From: Hyalella azteca
Lineage: Eukaryota > Arthropoda > Malacostraca > Amphipoda > Hyalellidae
Assembly: GCF_000764305.2 (NCBI RefSeq)
Contig: NW_025946815.1
Location: 49,028 to 113,027, forward strand
DNA length: 64,000 bases
Reading direction: 5' to 3'
Position numbers and translations under genes: made by a program. Every line of letters begins with the position of its first letter. Position 1 is the first letter of the stretch. Below are positions 35,700 to 48,560 of the stretch, in pieces. The notes beneath the pieces are model-generated. The model was not told the DNA's origin. It searched no databases and was given only the letters and a program-made list of their open reading frames with translations.

Positions 35700-36654
35700 A
35701 TTAGCAATGGTAATATTGGTAATAATCAGTAAAATTTAACCATAAGGCGCCACAAAAAATTATCGAAAAATCAGCTGCACCTGATCAGAATGACACAGGT
35801 CTTGACATGAAAAATATTCAAGCTACTACATTACGAACTTTTTTACCATCGCTAGTAAATGCAATGCGTCTGATAATTTTTGACGGAACTTTGTCTCTTT
35901 ATCTATTACACCGAAACATTTATAATTACACTCGATATGACGTACGAATTAAAGCGCATCAAGCCAGACTTGAGCATTTGGTCTGACGTTGAATTTTTAG
36001 CTAGGATTTTCGGCCCCGAATATTACCAGAATTGATGCGAGCTGGAAAAATTCGTTTATGACATTTCTTTTTCATCGCATTCGAGCCTTCCAGGCTGATG
36101 TTTTGTGAAGAGTTAATAACTCTTGTGTTGAAAGTTTGGCAATAATAACCTACTTGTAAAGGCGTGTAGAGAGAGTTGTTAATCGTAGACATTACTTAAT
36201 GAAACGCACCAAAAAAGTTACTCTGACATTCGTCGCTGACAATGTTGCATTAGAATATTTCTAATCCCGAAAGTAAATGATGGCTGACTATTTTCATTGA
36301 ATAAGTTGTTCAAAACCTTCATTGCTGATTTTTTCCAATTAAATGATGCAGCAGCGATAAATCGGACGAAATTGATAAATTCAAGAAGACGTCAGGCCTT
36401 TTCCGCCTGATATTCTTTCGTAACTTTCATTCACATGACATCTGAAGGAGCATCATTGGACTGAAATTCATCTGATTGTGATAACTCAAAATAAAAAAAT
36501 AAATTAAATTACAAATTACGTAAAAATTCATTTAAAAAAATCGATTTTGAATCCTAACTGGCGGAGAAAGTTTAAGCGAGTGAAAATATGACGCCTACCA
36601 TTCAGGAATAATTAAATGGGGAATAAATAAATGCTCCTTGCTGGTTTTTTGGCT

Positions 36655-37180
36655 ATAAACGTCAGACAGACTTGTCAGCTACGAATTGCTGGAAGCTATT
36701 CGACAACAGACAGGATTGTCAGCTACGAACTGCTGAATGCTATAAGACGACAGACAGGCTTGTCAGCTGCGAATTGCTGAATGCTATCAGACGACAGACA
36801 GGCTTGTCAGCTGCGAACTGCTGACAGTTATAAGATGACAGACAGCCTTGTCAGCTACGAACTGCTGAAAGCTATTAGACGACAGACAGGCTTGTCAGCT
36901 ATGAACTGCTGGAAGCTATAAGACGACAGACAGGCTTGTCAGCTACGAACTGCTGAAGGCTATAAGACGACAGCCAGGCTCGTCATGCAACTACGAACTG
37001 CTGAAGGCTATAAGACGACAGACAGACTTGTCAGCTATGAACTGCTGGAAGCTATAAGACGACAGACAGGCTTGTCAGCTACGAACTGCTGAAAGCTATA
37101 AGACGACAGACAGGCTTGTTAGCTGCGAACTGCTGAAAGCTATAAGACGACAGCCAGGCTCGTCAGCTGCTCAGTCGTTC
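36655..37180 (+). repeat. 44-bp minisatellite, about 12 units
   Basis: Same unit as at 26335-26660, with GGCTTGTCAGCTGCGAATTG-type variants. One unit has a short insertion (CATGCAACTACG at about 36984). Confidence 0.9.
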
Positions 37181-39359
37181 AGCGCAGGGCAAGGAGGAGC
37201 CAACGTACCAGCACGTCACCGTCAAATACTCAGCCTGAGACTTAGTGGGTCTATAGCATACATAACTAATTGAGATTAAATGTAGTAGAACTATGAGAAA
37301 ATTGTTTTCCATCTTTATTGCCAACTTTTGACCTAGCAATATTGTACTTAACAGCGTTCCTAAACCTCAGGTTTAGTTGCGTTGACCTCAGTGAGTGTAG
37401 ACAGGTGACGTGCTTCAATACAATTTGAAACACTATCGTAAACTGTTCATGGGTGTGGCAGAATTGTAAACACGCGATAGAAATTAAAATTATATTTGTC
37501 GATTCTTCAATTATATAGAGTGAGTACCAGCAAGTCAGTGCGTATTTGTTCTTGTTTAAAGAATGTTTTTACGTTAAAATTTTCTTAAGATAGGCAATTG
37601 GAAGCGAGTTTAAATTTCATAATTCTTTAATTATTCTTCGGTTTTTTATTTTATTGCCATAGGATATTTTTTTCGTGCGTTAATCTCATTTCAGTTACTG
37701 AAACTTGGCCCGTGGCGCCCGTACTAAATATAAGTGGGAATGATGAACGTTTGTCATTTAAATCACTGGTCGGATTAATGACCGCTCCGAAAGGTCGAAA
37801 TGAAAGTAAACTCGTAATTTATTCAGTGTCTTTAAAAATGAGATAATGAGTCATTATCTCTTCATGCAGTCGTTGAGCTCTCTTCTTTTCGGAAAACATC
37901 ATCACAACTAAAGTTCATTCATAGTGAAACTATGTACAGATAAAGGGGAATGTTGACGTTTGATGTCAGATGATCATGATTTATTAAATATAGATAGTAC
38001 TCATTATAGTGATGATTATTTTAAAGGAAGACAGGAATTAATAAGTAGGTAATAATGAAATTGGGGATCACAAATCTGAAAATTTTTTAGGTCATCAAGC
38101 GAAGCTGTGTTGTTTTTGGCAGGAAGCAATGCGACAAAAAACGCAGATATAGCAAAGAAGAACATCGTTTACTTTAGGGGAATGCGATATGATAAAAAAA
38201 AATGTGTAATATTCGGATCATGTTGATCAAAGATATTTCAAGGAAATAGGAAGATTATACTAAATGGCGAGGATGATAAAAGATACGCATGTATTAATGA
38301 TTTTAGCATATTAGTTTTAAGGAGCTTTAAAATAATGCGAGTTCTTCAATAGTATATAAATAAAAAAATAACAATGACAATCTTCGTTAAGAAAGCAAAA
38401 AACTATAATGATCTAGCATCATGTGCTAGATCAATGGATATTTAAGTGAGATTAAATCAATTTTTCGTGGTAAAAAATCTGAACATTGTAATTTAGCCAT
38501 TCATCCGGCAACTTCTTTACCAAAAATGCATTCAAGTTGCCTTCCAATTAATGTTCAGTCTATATCAGGTCCCAGCTGACTTCAAAACGATTAGCAAGTC
38601 TATTCCTCTAGCAAGCTCGGTAGTTAGAAATTAAATGGCTTGAAGAATTATATAAATTAATTATCCGTTCCTCCTTAATGAAGAGGATATTCCTTACTAG
38701 GATATCAATTAATTCTTCCTATATTAATTCGTGAGTGGCTCGTCTCATTAAAAAGGCTTTAATTGGTTAGATTGAATAGAATTGCTTCGTCCAGGACCGA
38801 GTAGAAGCCGACCAGCTCTGCTCAGGCGGCTTCTTTTATTCCCTAGAACAGCAGCCGATATCTGAAATATGAGAGCAGAGGCAGACATTTCTCACCAGAG
38901 ATTGTTTATTTTATAAGTATAGGTAAATAAGCGCGTTTCAAGTTTATGGATAAGCACGTCTCCTTACGTTATGCAACTCGAGCCGTAATCTCGATTATTA
39001 TTGTAATAAGTGCAGTCAGGACTTTTCTTGCTCATGGAGTTAGATCTCGGAAGGAGCAGCCAGAGCTAACTTCTGACGTACCATTCCGTACTTCGAGCAT
39101 GCATACTGAATATACATGGAAATTAACCTACATGAACAATCTTTCATAAGCTGAATGTTAAGAATTTAGATATGTCACGCCGCTGACCACATCCTGTTTC
39201 CAAGATGCACGTGAACAGAAAACACTACTGTTAGATCAGATGAATTTTCCACTCCCTGATGTCAATCCTTAGACAACAGATACACCAACCAACATCCGTT
39301 GGTAATTTATATCTTTCTCTAAAGACCTGGTAACGATAGTTACCGTCGCTATGGACATT

Positions 39360-39638
39360 AACACGTTGAGGACGGCACGACCAACCAGGGTTGCCAGATG
39401 GCCTAAAACGGCCAAGTCTGCGGACAAAAAGGCCTATGATTCAATATTTACTTGTAAATTTATTGGGTCCGGAGCAGAAATTAAATTGTAATTTTTTCGT
39501 ACTTTTTAAAAATTAATACGGAAGTACCGACATCATAAATTTTTGCCGGACAAAGCAATTAAAAAAACTAAATCGCGGACTTTGTCCGGTAAAAATAACT
39601 TTGCAACCCGCCACCACTCGTGCCGCACTTAACGTGTT
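39360..39638. mobile_element. MITE with AACACGTT ends, copy in block 2
   Basis: Homologous to 28458-28746. The left end runs on into CCAGGGTTGCCAGATGGCC, and the right end contains GCAACCC followed by CTCGTGCCGCACTTAACGTG. Confidence 0.55.
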
Positions 39639-39909
39639 GAAGCAAGGAAGCCATTTAGATAGTGTGAGCCTTGGAACGTTCCCTAAAATAATGAATAACC
39701 AACTAAGCACGAACAGGAATTCCACAAGATAAGCCATTTATTTTATGCCACAGCGATGTCGCCCCACAGATTTAATTTGCATTTTTGTCTGCTAAATGCA
39801 TTAGAGTTAATCGGTTGAAAAATTAATGATTGATGTTCAAATTCTAATGTCAATTTACCTCCCTTTGTTTCAGTTAAAGCCTTCGTTGACAATAAAAATT
39901 GTAAGCATA

Positions 39910-42755
39910 ATGATCATTAAACTGCTAGTGTTCACCTTGTTTGTCGCGGTGAGGGAAACTCTGGGGAGCTCTAATAAGTACATCTCGGCCCCTGTGGCTG
40001 TTGAAGAACTTCTCGCAATGGGCGTGGCATCGAAGAACTACTCTGGCCTAAGTGCCATCCGCTGTGCCAGCCGGGCTGCACAGAGTGGCATCTCCTACCC
40101 AACTCTGTGCGTGCACAGCACCAGCGGGCAGTGCCTGCTGCTGAACTCCACGTACCTGGCCTTATTCAACCGAACTTATCCGGGTTCCAGTGACTACAAT
40201 TGCTACGTTCGGAATACTTTTCCTGGTTTCGGAGGTCTGGGTGAGTTACGTAAACATCAGTGTTTTCGAGAATTGCTTCCTTTTAACAACACTTCTCTTT
40301 AACTTCATTTCTTTTTGTTTGTTTGTTTGCTGGAAATCTTATAATCGATATTTAAAACTATGATGTAGGAGCCCATGAGCAAATGTTCGTAATACTAGCT
40401 GCCAACAATACATATCTAGGCGCAGCGTTACTCACAATGACAACTTTAAAATGCACTCAATAACATGAATTTGAAATCACGAATTCTGGAATCATACACC
40501 GTAAAGACGATAGAGGAATAGATAGATGCAACAGGCTTAGTAAGCTAGAGCAACATGTTATAAGGTAACACCGGAGGGCTCGAGGAGCAACACACTACTC
40601 ACTCGAACTCTGGACGCGTAATGGTGCGGCGGTGACGCAGCACTGACGCTGCCACGCTGGCTGAGAACGCGGGAACCGCTTGGGGGCTCACTGCGTTCTT
40701 TGAATGAAGATTTCGTTAATCTTTGCGATATTTTCCACGCACTTGTTGAGTGAACGCCGGGATGAGTGAAGATTTTAAGAAAGGATAGATGAGGATGGGA
40801 AAACTGAGTGCGTTTAATCTGACAAGTGACAAAACGATGTCACATATTATTTCAGACAGAAAGGAGCAGGCGCCGCGCCCCCGCCTGCTAAGTTTGGCGG
40901 TCCTGGGTCCTGGTCGCTGACTCGTTCGATGATGTGATGTAACTCGATGATGTGACTCATATTCTCAGAAGTGGGAAAAATATGCAGAAGGTTCAGGTTA
41001 AAAAGATTGTTGTGAACAGTAGGTGCATGGGTTTGTTCATCATAGGTTAAATTTACCATGCTTCATGTCAAGTTACAGCCGACTTCTCTTTCGTTTCGTC
41101 GTAACACATTGTAAGCGTACGTGTGCACATTCATCGACGCCGATAATAGAGCGAGAGATGGTCATGGTTCGCGCAATTACCCTGTATAGCCTTCGACCAG
41201 GGCTATCATGCGGTAGCCTGACCTGCGTCTGTCCAGAGGCATCATGAGGCAGCTTGACCAGCTGCTCTTCTTGGTCATATAATGCAGATTCGGCCTACCA
41301 GGCAATTGAATTCCGAAAGAGGTTGCTAAATAGCAGCCGAACACCGTACGTGGCCTATCTGTGCCTGATTCATCTTTAAGCCTACTTACTGCATTGCCTC
41401 TGGGGCAACCCTAATATTTAACGAAAACTTTGACTCGATAATCCTACGTAGTTTACTTGTCGTGTCATCATGCGAGGGGCATTTCACCTATGAATGTGAC
41501 GTCCTGACGTCTATGATGCTACGTCGCTTACTTGTCATACACTAACGAAAGTGGTGGGAGTTTCATTTGGCATCTATCAGAAATGGATGCACGAGAAGCG
41601 ACCGGTCTAGAATCTTGAAATAATACAATATTTTCGAAGCGTACATTGATCTTAACTTGTCTTCTTTTCCAAATACTTCAAATTAATAGAAGATAGACAT
41701 AGGAAAGAATAGACATAGGAAAGAATGCACATTCTGAATTGACGTGTAGGTATCTGATGAATAATAACCGTCTTCCGGGTTATGCCCTCGAGCTGGGAAG
41801 AAAATCAGATGAATTATATTGAACAACAAAGCTGTTTCCATACATTACTTTACGGCTGGGATATGAACTGCATATACCGTTGACGGCTACAGGAATAGCG
41901 AAAACATTGAGGCACGGGTCACAGTTACATGGAAGATGACATAATTCCGTAGTTCAGGGTGCATATGATGATATCCTGTAAATGGTAGACTAAATTTTTA
42001 ATTCACGCGGGTTGGATAAGGGGCTGCAAAATTACGCTAGCTGATCAATAAATAATTAGTAATAGTTAATTTTTGCCCGTAATTTGCTAATTACGATTTC
42101 TGAAACCATCCTTACACTAGCACCACCCTGCCCGGCCACCTTCGACTGGGTTGCGGACGTCGGTTGTGTGGTTGTGGTTAACAACAACGTGCCGTACGAC
42201 GTCGCCCAGACCTCGTGCCCTGGAGGCTCCCAGCTCGTCTCGCTCTACGCCGACAACTTCTTCAAGCTCGTTGACTACATATACCAAACGTCATTCCGAT
42301 ATGGTAAATAATATTTTTTAATGGTGAAAGTATGCATAATAAGGATGAATGAATGCAGCTGCACCCGAAATGAAACGCATATTTTGTAATAATTTTCTTG
42401 TGCTCTACTTCAATAGTGTCCGGAGATATAGCCGATAGTTCGCGTTCAAATCGAAATATTCATCTAAATGTGACTACAATATTGAAGCTCTTCTTAATCA
42501 TTTTAAAATCCCTCCTCTTTCATGACAGCGGGTGTTTCTTTTGGTTACTACATCGTGGGGCTTCACCGCAACAACCTCACGTGGACTTGGAGCACCGGCC
42601 AAGTCATGTCCAGCGTGCCTGGTTCAGGACTTTGGGGACCGATCGAGCCTAACGAAAACTCAGACTGTGCATTTCTCATATTCAATTACGGTACCTCCTT
42701 CCTTGGGGACATGCCATGCATAAATCATGCGTGGTATGTGTGTGCCCTGCAGTAA
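39910..42755 (+). CDS. Gene C: secreted C-type-lectin-like protein, three coding exons
   Basis: Exons 39910-40240, 42121-42303 and 42529-42755 (331+183+227 bp) give 246 residues with phase-1 introns of 1.9 kb and 225 bp. The start is the ATG of MIIKLLVFTLFVAVRETLG, since the upstream ATG used in genes A and D is ATA here; this still gives a good signal peptide. The four-cysteine N-terminal domain keeps sequons NYS, NST and NRT. The CTLD spans roughly residues 112-246 and has EPN. The acceptor before exon 1 coding sequence (TTTCAG, exon from 39874) implies a 5' untranslated exon. An AATAAA lies about 0.9 kb after the stop (near 43645). Probably secreted and carbohydrate-binding by family; ligand unknown. 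Confidence 0.8.
40286..40346. mobile_element. Truncated MITE (ACAACACTTCT) in gene C intron 1
   Basis: Only the left 60 bp remain. The deletion removes the rest together with the interval seen at 29460-30640 after exon B. Confidence 0.6.
40420..42120. other. Rest of gene C intron 1
   Basis: 40850-40912 and 41450-41830 match gene A intron 1 in inverted orientation. A GC-rich patch at 40560-40690 has no recognised content. No further exon was found. Confidence 0.55.
42121..42303 (+). CDS. Gene C exon 2: N-terminal half of the CTLD
   Basis: 183 bp between acceptor TTACACTAG and donor GTAAAT. The split codon with exon 1 gives Ala. It codes PPCPATFDWVADVGCVVVVN, later SCPGGSQLVSLYADNFFK. It differs from gene A mainly around NNNVPYDVAQT (KNDLTYDVAKA in A). 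Confidence 0.85.
42529..42755 (+). CDS. Gene C exon 3: C-terminal half of the CTLD
   Basis: It starts after TTTCATGACAG and codes YYIVGLHRNNLTWTW, LWGPIEPNENSDC, GDMPC and YVCALQ, then TAA. EPN is intact and NLT adds a further sequon. The two cysteines NSDC and YVC are in position for CTLD disulfides. Confidence 0.85.
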
Positions 42756-42779
42756 TGTAAGGATGATGTGTGCACCTCA

Positions 42780-42859
42780 AGTAACTAATTCCTCACGTAA
42801 CTAATTTTACTAAATTAGTAAAATTAGTTACGTGAGGAATTCATTCTAAATTAGTTACT
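42780..42859. repeat. Near-perfect palindrome in the gene C 3' UTR
   Basis: Two 27-bp arms (42787-42813 and 42815-42841) are perfect complements around a single central base. An outer pair AGTAACTAATT/AATTAGTTACT (42780-42790 and 42849-42859) surrounds them. It lies 25 bp after the stop codon and would form a very stable RNA hairpin or DNA cruciform. Confidence 0.9.
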
Positions 42860-42864
42860 CAACG

Positions 42865-45800
42865 ATATCATAAGCTCCGGGTTAGTCTTCTAGCATACCT
42901 TCTACTTATATTATTAATAATCATAAATAAGTTAGAATTAACTGTCGATTATCGCTTAATTGGCTCACCAAAAACACAGACTGTAATTGAACGGCTGTAA
43001 GTTTCATACCAATGACTTCAATATGGCCCTGTATTCGTATTTAATCCCTATTACATGATATTTTCAACTTATTATATCACAACTGCTTTCGTCTCCTGTT
43101 CCTCAGCATTCCCATAACGCCAGGGGCGTTCGATTTAACTTACCACCGCTTCGTTTAGACATAGAAAAAAGCGATACCGTTTTTAATTGTCAAACATTCT
43201 AATAAGGTGCCATATGAGTTTAAACAAGATTGCTCCAAATGTTTTGTCAAATAAAATTCCGTGATTTTATACTTAACCAGTATTAATTTGATTTCGATTA
43301 TCATGCAAGTTTTGAGCATTTTGGCTAGATATTTTTAGTTGCATCCTCTTTTACTCAGTTTAATGTTAATATTGCCTCTTTCATGCTGATTTTTTAATTT
43401 TGGCATGAGTTTTCTTAGGGCTTTATCAATAGGTGTAATTTTAAAATAATAATTTTAAAATGTAACAGAAAGAAGTGTATTACTTATTTCTTCTCATCGT
43501 CATCTTATTATCATTGTAATAGTGTTTTATACCTATTATGTTGCCGGCAAAGCCTTTTTAGCTTATAAGAGCATTCACTTGGAAGCCTTGCTATTTTATT
43601 TCAAGTTTCTTCTATATTTCATTGCAACATGTGCTGCTGTGTGAATAAATAAATCAAATAATAAACCAAATCACCAATAAAATGATGATAGTTCGGCCAT
43701 AAATAATGTTATTATGTGTACTGAATTAAAACTTGTGGAAAATTTAGCGTTCATGATTATGCCCCGCAATGATGTTTATGGACTGTTTCATCAATATTAC
43801 ATGAAAACGGCTTTCGAACATTTTTGGACAGGCACAAACAGTTTTGGACTGGTTCGTTTAGTTTTGTCCCGTATGCGCGTACAGGGTATAGAATGGTTCG
43901 TTGACTAAAGTCGTGAAGGATTAGTAAGACACAGCTGTCTAGATAACATATCTTGATATACGGGGTGGTAATAAGAGAGTTACAATACAGATAGAGGCTA
44001 CGGCGTCGACCGTGAGGTCGGGGAACTCAACCGACGCGTTACATTCCGAAGCGCTTTTTAATAACAGCGGGGGGCCATACTAAGGTTACCAGCACTTTTA
44101 TAGGATCGCGGATTCCGCCCATAACTAAGGTTTTGATCGCGTGATCTTTCACGTGATGTCATCCAGACGCTGACTCATGTCTAGTACTTTTCCATCAATC
44201 TCTCTCAGGTCAAGTGAATATTACGTCTCAATTACATTTGATCTAATCATTAAAGGGAAGCGTCTGGCCACTTTTTATTCTCAGCTGTTTGCAGATAGAT
44301 CACTTTGAAACTTGGTACTCCATTGTAAAACCGAAAAATAGACAGCTTTTATTCATATCCATTTTTCGAAAAAATGAGAGAAAACGTGAAATTCTTAGAA
44401 AACGACCAAAAAAGGGGGTACTGTAGAATTCTATCTCCTCCTAGGATTTTCAAGTTACAACATTGAGACGCATATCGTTCGATGCGTAAAGATCATATCT
44501 ATAGATTTGTTTTGGCGTTTTTCGAAATTCGAATTTTGGTGGATGGGGGAGGATTTTTCGCAAAATTTTCGAATTTTTTTCGATTTTCCCAATTTCTCCC
44601 TTTTTTAAAATATTGTCAAAACTACAACGAAATTGAAAAAATGCTAAGATTAATCCATAGATATTTTAATTGCAAATCGAAGGTATATGTCTCATCGCTG
44701 TAGCTTCAAAACTGTAGGAGGAGATAGGTTTGCCGTGACAATAAGTGTGAATGTTAAGTACAGCACGACAAAGTCCCGCGCGCATGCAATAGGCACTCAA
44801 TGTAGCAAGGATACGAAACTAAACGTTACTGGAACTTGATTCCACTCAAGGATGGTGGGAGCGACTGCATGCACACCTCCTCGTGCAAAGCCAGGCGGTT
44901 TACTGAGCTGCTCCTCAAGCAGGCACTGTATTTAAAGTGCTATGAACCGAATTAACTCCTATCTATATAATTTGTTAAAGAACTCCTCACCCTTCCCCCT
45001 TTCATGATCTGTCCTGAACGCATAAATTAACGTACAGAGATGGTAATGGTATCGCTGGATAGAGCAGAATATCATCTTTAAGATGAGACTAAAAACCAGA
45101 GAAGCCCATATTCAGAAAATTTTGGCCAGACGCTCCCCTTAATATAATTGTAATGAATACAATTAGACGCCAGATTGACACCGGACAGTTTCATTCAGCC
45201 ATTTAGACACGTTAGCTGTCTACGCTCAACACGCAGACTACGTTCAGTGTAGCACCCACTGACAAAATAATTAAACGAGAACATGATTTGGAGAACATGA
45301 TCGCACATTTGATTACGCACGAAAATTTATGGGCTGCTATTAAAATTTAACAAACTTTAAATTGTAATGCGAATTAGAAGGTTTTATGCATTTAAATGTT
45401 ACATTTGACCGTTTTTATCTACTTTATTTCAATATACGCAATGCTTCTGTTACCACATCATCTTCGGTTGTCCTGATAGTTCATTGCGGTTTGATCATTT
45501 CATGGAGAATTTACTAATGGTATCCATGTTACCTTAAACCTTTATATCTAGCCAAGCGTTAAGCCTGTGGAGGATGAATAAGTCTTGAATTACCGAATGC
45601 TTAAATCCAGGTTCTATGAGTCGACCAGTCATGAATTGTTTATTCATAGATCATTAACATTGAGTCAAAGGCAGGTACAAATCGAATAGGTATGAGAGGC
45701 GACTTGAATTGAGTAGTGATAACAAAGTCTCCTTGTGTATGACTGCCTGAGATAAGTAGGATGATCCGATATTTCCAGCGATTGACAGATTGCGGTACGA

Positions 45801-45990
45801 TCCCGTATGATAACGTCGGGACTACACTACGTTCCTGACAAAGCCGGCTCATGACGAAAGCCATCGTGAGATTGCGCACTCTTAATGAATGTTTAGGACC
45901 CTTAGTTTGAGCTGCCGTGCCGGGCAGTCCGGCCATGTTGCCAGTTAAAATTAGGGCAGTAAATAGAACCGGCCGTCACTGGCTATTGGG
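42865..45990. repeat. Gene C 3' flank, inverted partner of 8700-10985
   Basis: It follows the 8700-10985 segment in reverse order (see that entry). It contains an extra 1.3-kb stretch (43890-45200) that also occurs at 1660-2055 and holds the second foldback element. Confidence 0.75.
44250..45142. mobile_element. TTAA-flanked foldback element, copy 2
   Basis: Ends AGGGAAGCGTCTGGCCA (44254-44270) and the complement GGGGAGCGTCTGGCCA (45123-45138) are flanked by TTAA. The interior matches copy 1 (GAGAAAACGTGAAATTCTTA; TATGTCTCATCGCTGTAGCT), but the outermost bases differ from those of copy 1 while matching each other. It interrupts a repeat whose unbroken form is at about 2015-2030, and it has about 230 extra bases near 44825-45055. 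Confidence 0.8.
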
Positions 45991-46055
45991 ACGACGTAGA
46001 GACGCAACAGTGCCGCAATAGAGCAGAAATGTCCGCATTGGAGACGATATCACTA
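45625..46055. repeat. Dispersed repeat, copy of 1-420
   Basis: Parallel to 1-420. Here it joins directly to block E-rep at about 46056 (AAGCAGCTTCAAATTATATA); in the first copy about 300 bp intervene. Confidence 0.65.
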
Positions 46056-48560
46056 TATATGAAGCAGCTTCAAATTATATACCGCTACGTGCTCCCATCG
46101 CATACACGTCGACGGCAGCTCCGACATTTGAATGGTGGTTTTTCGCATCCGATGTTCACGCCTGAGCCAGCTTGTCCACCATGACACCTTACCACATGAC
46201 ACCTTACTAAGCTTCGAAGCAGTTTCTTCTTAGAACTTTTAGTCGAAAGCAGGAGATTCATATTATTCTATAAGATGAAAGTAGAATCAACGTTTTCTGT
46301 ACACTCACGCTATAGAAAAAAATCTGGAAAAATTTATCGATAACTCCTGAATATTATTAAAGCATAGTTGTGCTTAAACGTTTCTCTTTGCGGAAGTGCT
46401 CAAACTGGGAAAGCAAATAAAAGATTTACGTATTTTAAAGTATTATATAACGACGTGGTATAATAATTACAACACTTCTCTTTAACTTCACTTCTTGTCT
46501 GTTTGTTTGTTTGTTTGTCTGTCTGCTACAAATCTTATAATCAATATTTAACACACTTCTACCTGTCCAATTGATCTAAAATTTGGCTCACTTGCGTAAA
46601 GTTGGAGACAATGCATGAATCAATTGACAGAATATATAATTTTAAAAATTAATATTTTTTTCATATACCTATTAATATAAAAAAAATTTAAAAATTAATT
46701 TTTATTAGTATATGGAAATGAAATTAGAAATTCATTGTAGGTGTGTAACATAGGAGACACTGTATTCTTTAGACATGTTATCTTTAAAAAGTATTTTTAA
46801 ACGCATATTATTATAACTGAAATCAGAAATGGAACCAAAATAGCGTATTCTGTCACTTGAATCTCTCCCCTGTCTCCAACACTTACCCGCCCCCCCTCTC
46901 GCCACCGCCACACCTCATGCAATATACGGCCTGAAAAACTGCTTGATTTGGCGCCCTGCCGCCCATGTCATGTGGCAGCGCCCTAACAGCGCCGTATTCC
47001 GTCCCTCCCAAACTGTTGGTTTTTTTTATGTTAGCCATCCGGCGTAACGCTGTTTTAGTTACAACTGGCCTGTTCCTTTTTCGCGGCTACGTCCGGCTAA
47101 AGCGCGACAGGCTTGGCTAAGTTCTGCGCCGGTATCGTCTCACAATTTTAAACTGGAGTCGAGTCTTCAACCTTTGAAAATAGCTGCACGGCAGAGAGCT
47201 ACGTTCTTTCTGAGCTTGCTGTAAGAACAATAATGCATATATTATCCTAAATTAATAACTTAGTAAATGCTTTAGGACGTTAGATATAAATTTTTATATG
47301 ACTCGCAACTTATTCATTGTTTTAAGAAATTTCAAATCGGAAAATTTATCATAGAGTTTAAGCGAGTTGGTTCTGCGGTAGGAGATATCTTCCCATTTCG
47401 AGGCATCGGTCAGTAAGTGCACCAACGTCAACCTCGCAGGCTGTGTAATTTGTCTCAAGATATTTAAAATAGGGTGGAGCATTTGTTCAACTTTTTGGAG
47501 ATCGGTTACACAATAGTGCGAAAAAACTGTGAATATGCAAAAAATTATGTGTTCGAACGTTCAGACCCTTCACTTGATTTTTTTCATCATCCTGGGGTCA
47601 CTTGAAATTTATAAATTTTGAAAAATAGCATATATATGAAAATTTTCCCAGAAATCCAGATGGCCTTCTTAAACGTTACAATGGGCGAAATTCATCAGAA
47701 AATCACCTACAAAATATATATTCCAAGTTTCAAAGCTCTACCTCATCATCTTCTTTATAAGAGAATCATAAAAAATATGAGGGTAGAGCGTAAGTATTAA
47801 TGTATTTCATAATTATACTCATAATAATAATCTGGTTACTTGAGGGTCGCAATAAGTGAAAATCATCATTACATCATCTCGAATGAACATGTTTTCACTT
47901 GTAGAGATGTTACCTTATCATCAGCATGTTCCAAGATTCACACTAAAAATGACTATAATACTTCTAAAATTGTAATTATATAGACACAAGGCATCAAAAC
48001 TCTCTTTTCTAACTTGTTCTAATCTAGGTATTGAATTAAAAACTGTCAGAAAAATATAATAACAATTGGCAACGTGTTGATATCTTCCATACCATATTTC
48101 TAGATACAGTAATCAACGAAAAATGTCTATACTGGATTTGGAACTTTACTAAATTTGAGACCTTTTTATAATTTACACTTGCGCACTAACTTTATTACTT
48201 TCAGCTGTGGGTTTTCAGGTCTTCCAAGTCAGGTACTCAACCTATAATATTCTCAAATGAGCTTTGATATTTCATAAACCTCAAAAAATCGGTTATTTCT
48301 TCCCATTTTTGGTGACTGCAATAAATTCCTGCCGCCTCCTCGTCCTGGATTTCCCCGCTGTCCGCCGTCCTCTCGTCGTATACTGTAACAGTATACAGTA
48401 TTTATTACAGTACTGTAATAAATACTGTACTGTACTGTGCTGTACTGTACTTCAATAGCAATGGTAATATTGGTAATAATCAGTAAAATTTAACCATAAG
48501 GCGCCACAAAAAATTATCGAAAAGTCAGCTGCACCTGATCCGAATGACACAGGTCTTCGG
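46056..48560 (+). repeat. Block E-rep, copy 2
   Basis: Parallel to 30893-35790, without the Harbinger-like element and the candidate LTR, so it serves as the empty-site reference for both. Confidence 0.8.
46469..46781. mobile_element. MITE with ACAACACTTCT ends, copy c
   Basis: The left end is intact; the right end is mutated (AGACATGTTAT). It has one internal unit, against two in copy b at the matching place of block E-rep copy 1. Confidence 0.65.

Larger units (their letters stand above)
30893..35790 (+). repeat. Block E-rep, copy 1
   Basis: It matches 46056-48560 in order once three gaps are allowed for: the Harbinger-like element (32513-33568), the candidate solo LTR (34492-35699) and small indels. 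A third copy lies inverted at 61322-63440. It carries MITE b, a GC-rich 110-bp piece (32045-32155) and a short hairpin GTATACTG/CAGTATAC at 34407-34425. The peptide frame at 32270-32482 (minus) is kept in the other copies (47294-47482 minus, 62329-62541 plus) and may be a transposon gene remnant. Confidence 0.8.
35800..40345 (+). repeat. Block D-rep, copy 2 (ends with gene C exon 1)
   Basis: It runs parallel to copy 1 with long stretches nearly identical (for example around 28021-28250 and 38935-39160). Its 44-bp minisatellite is the longest of the three. It has a segment after the array (37170-37560, including GCTCAGTCGTTCAGCGCAGG) that copy 1 lacks and copy 3 keeps. Confidence 0.85.
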
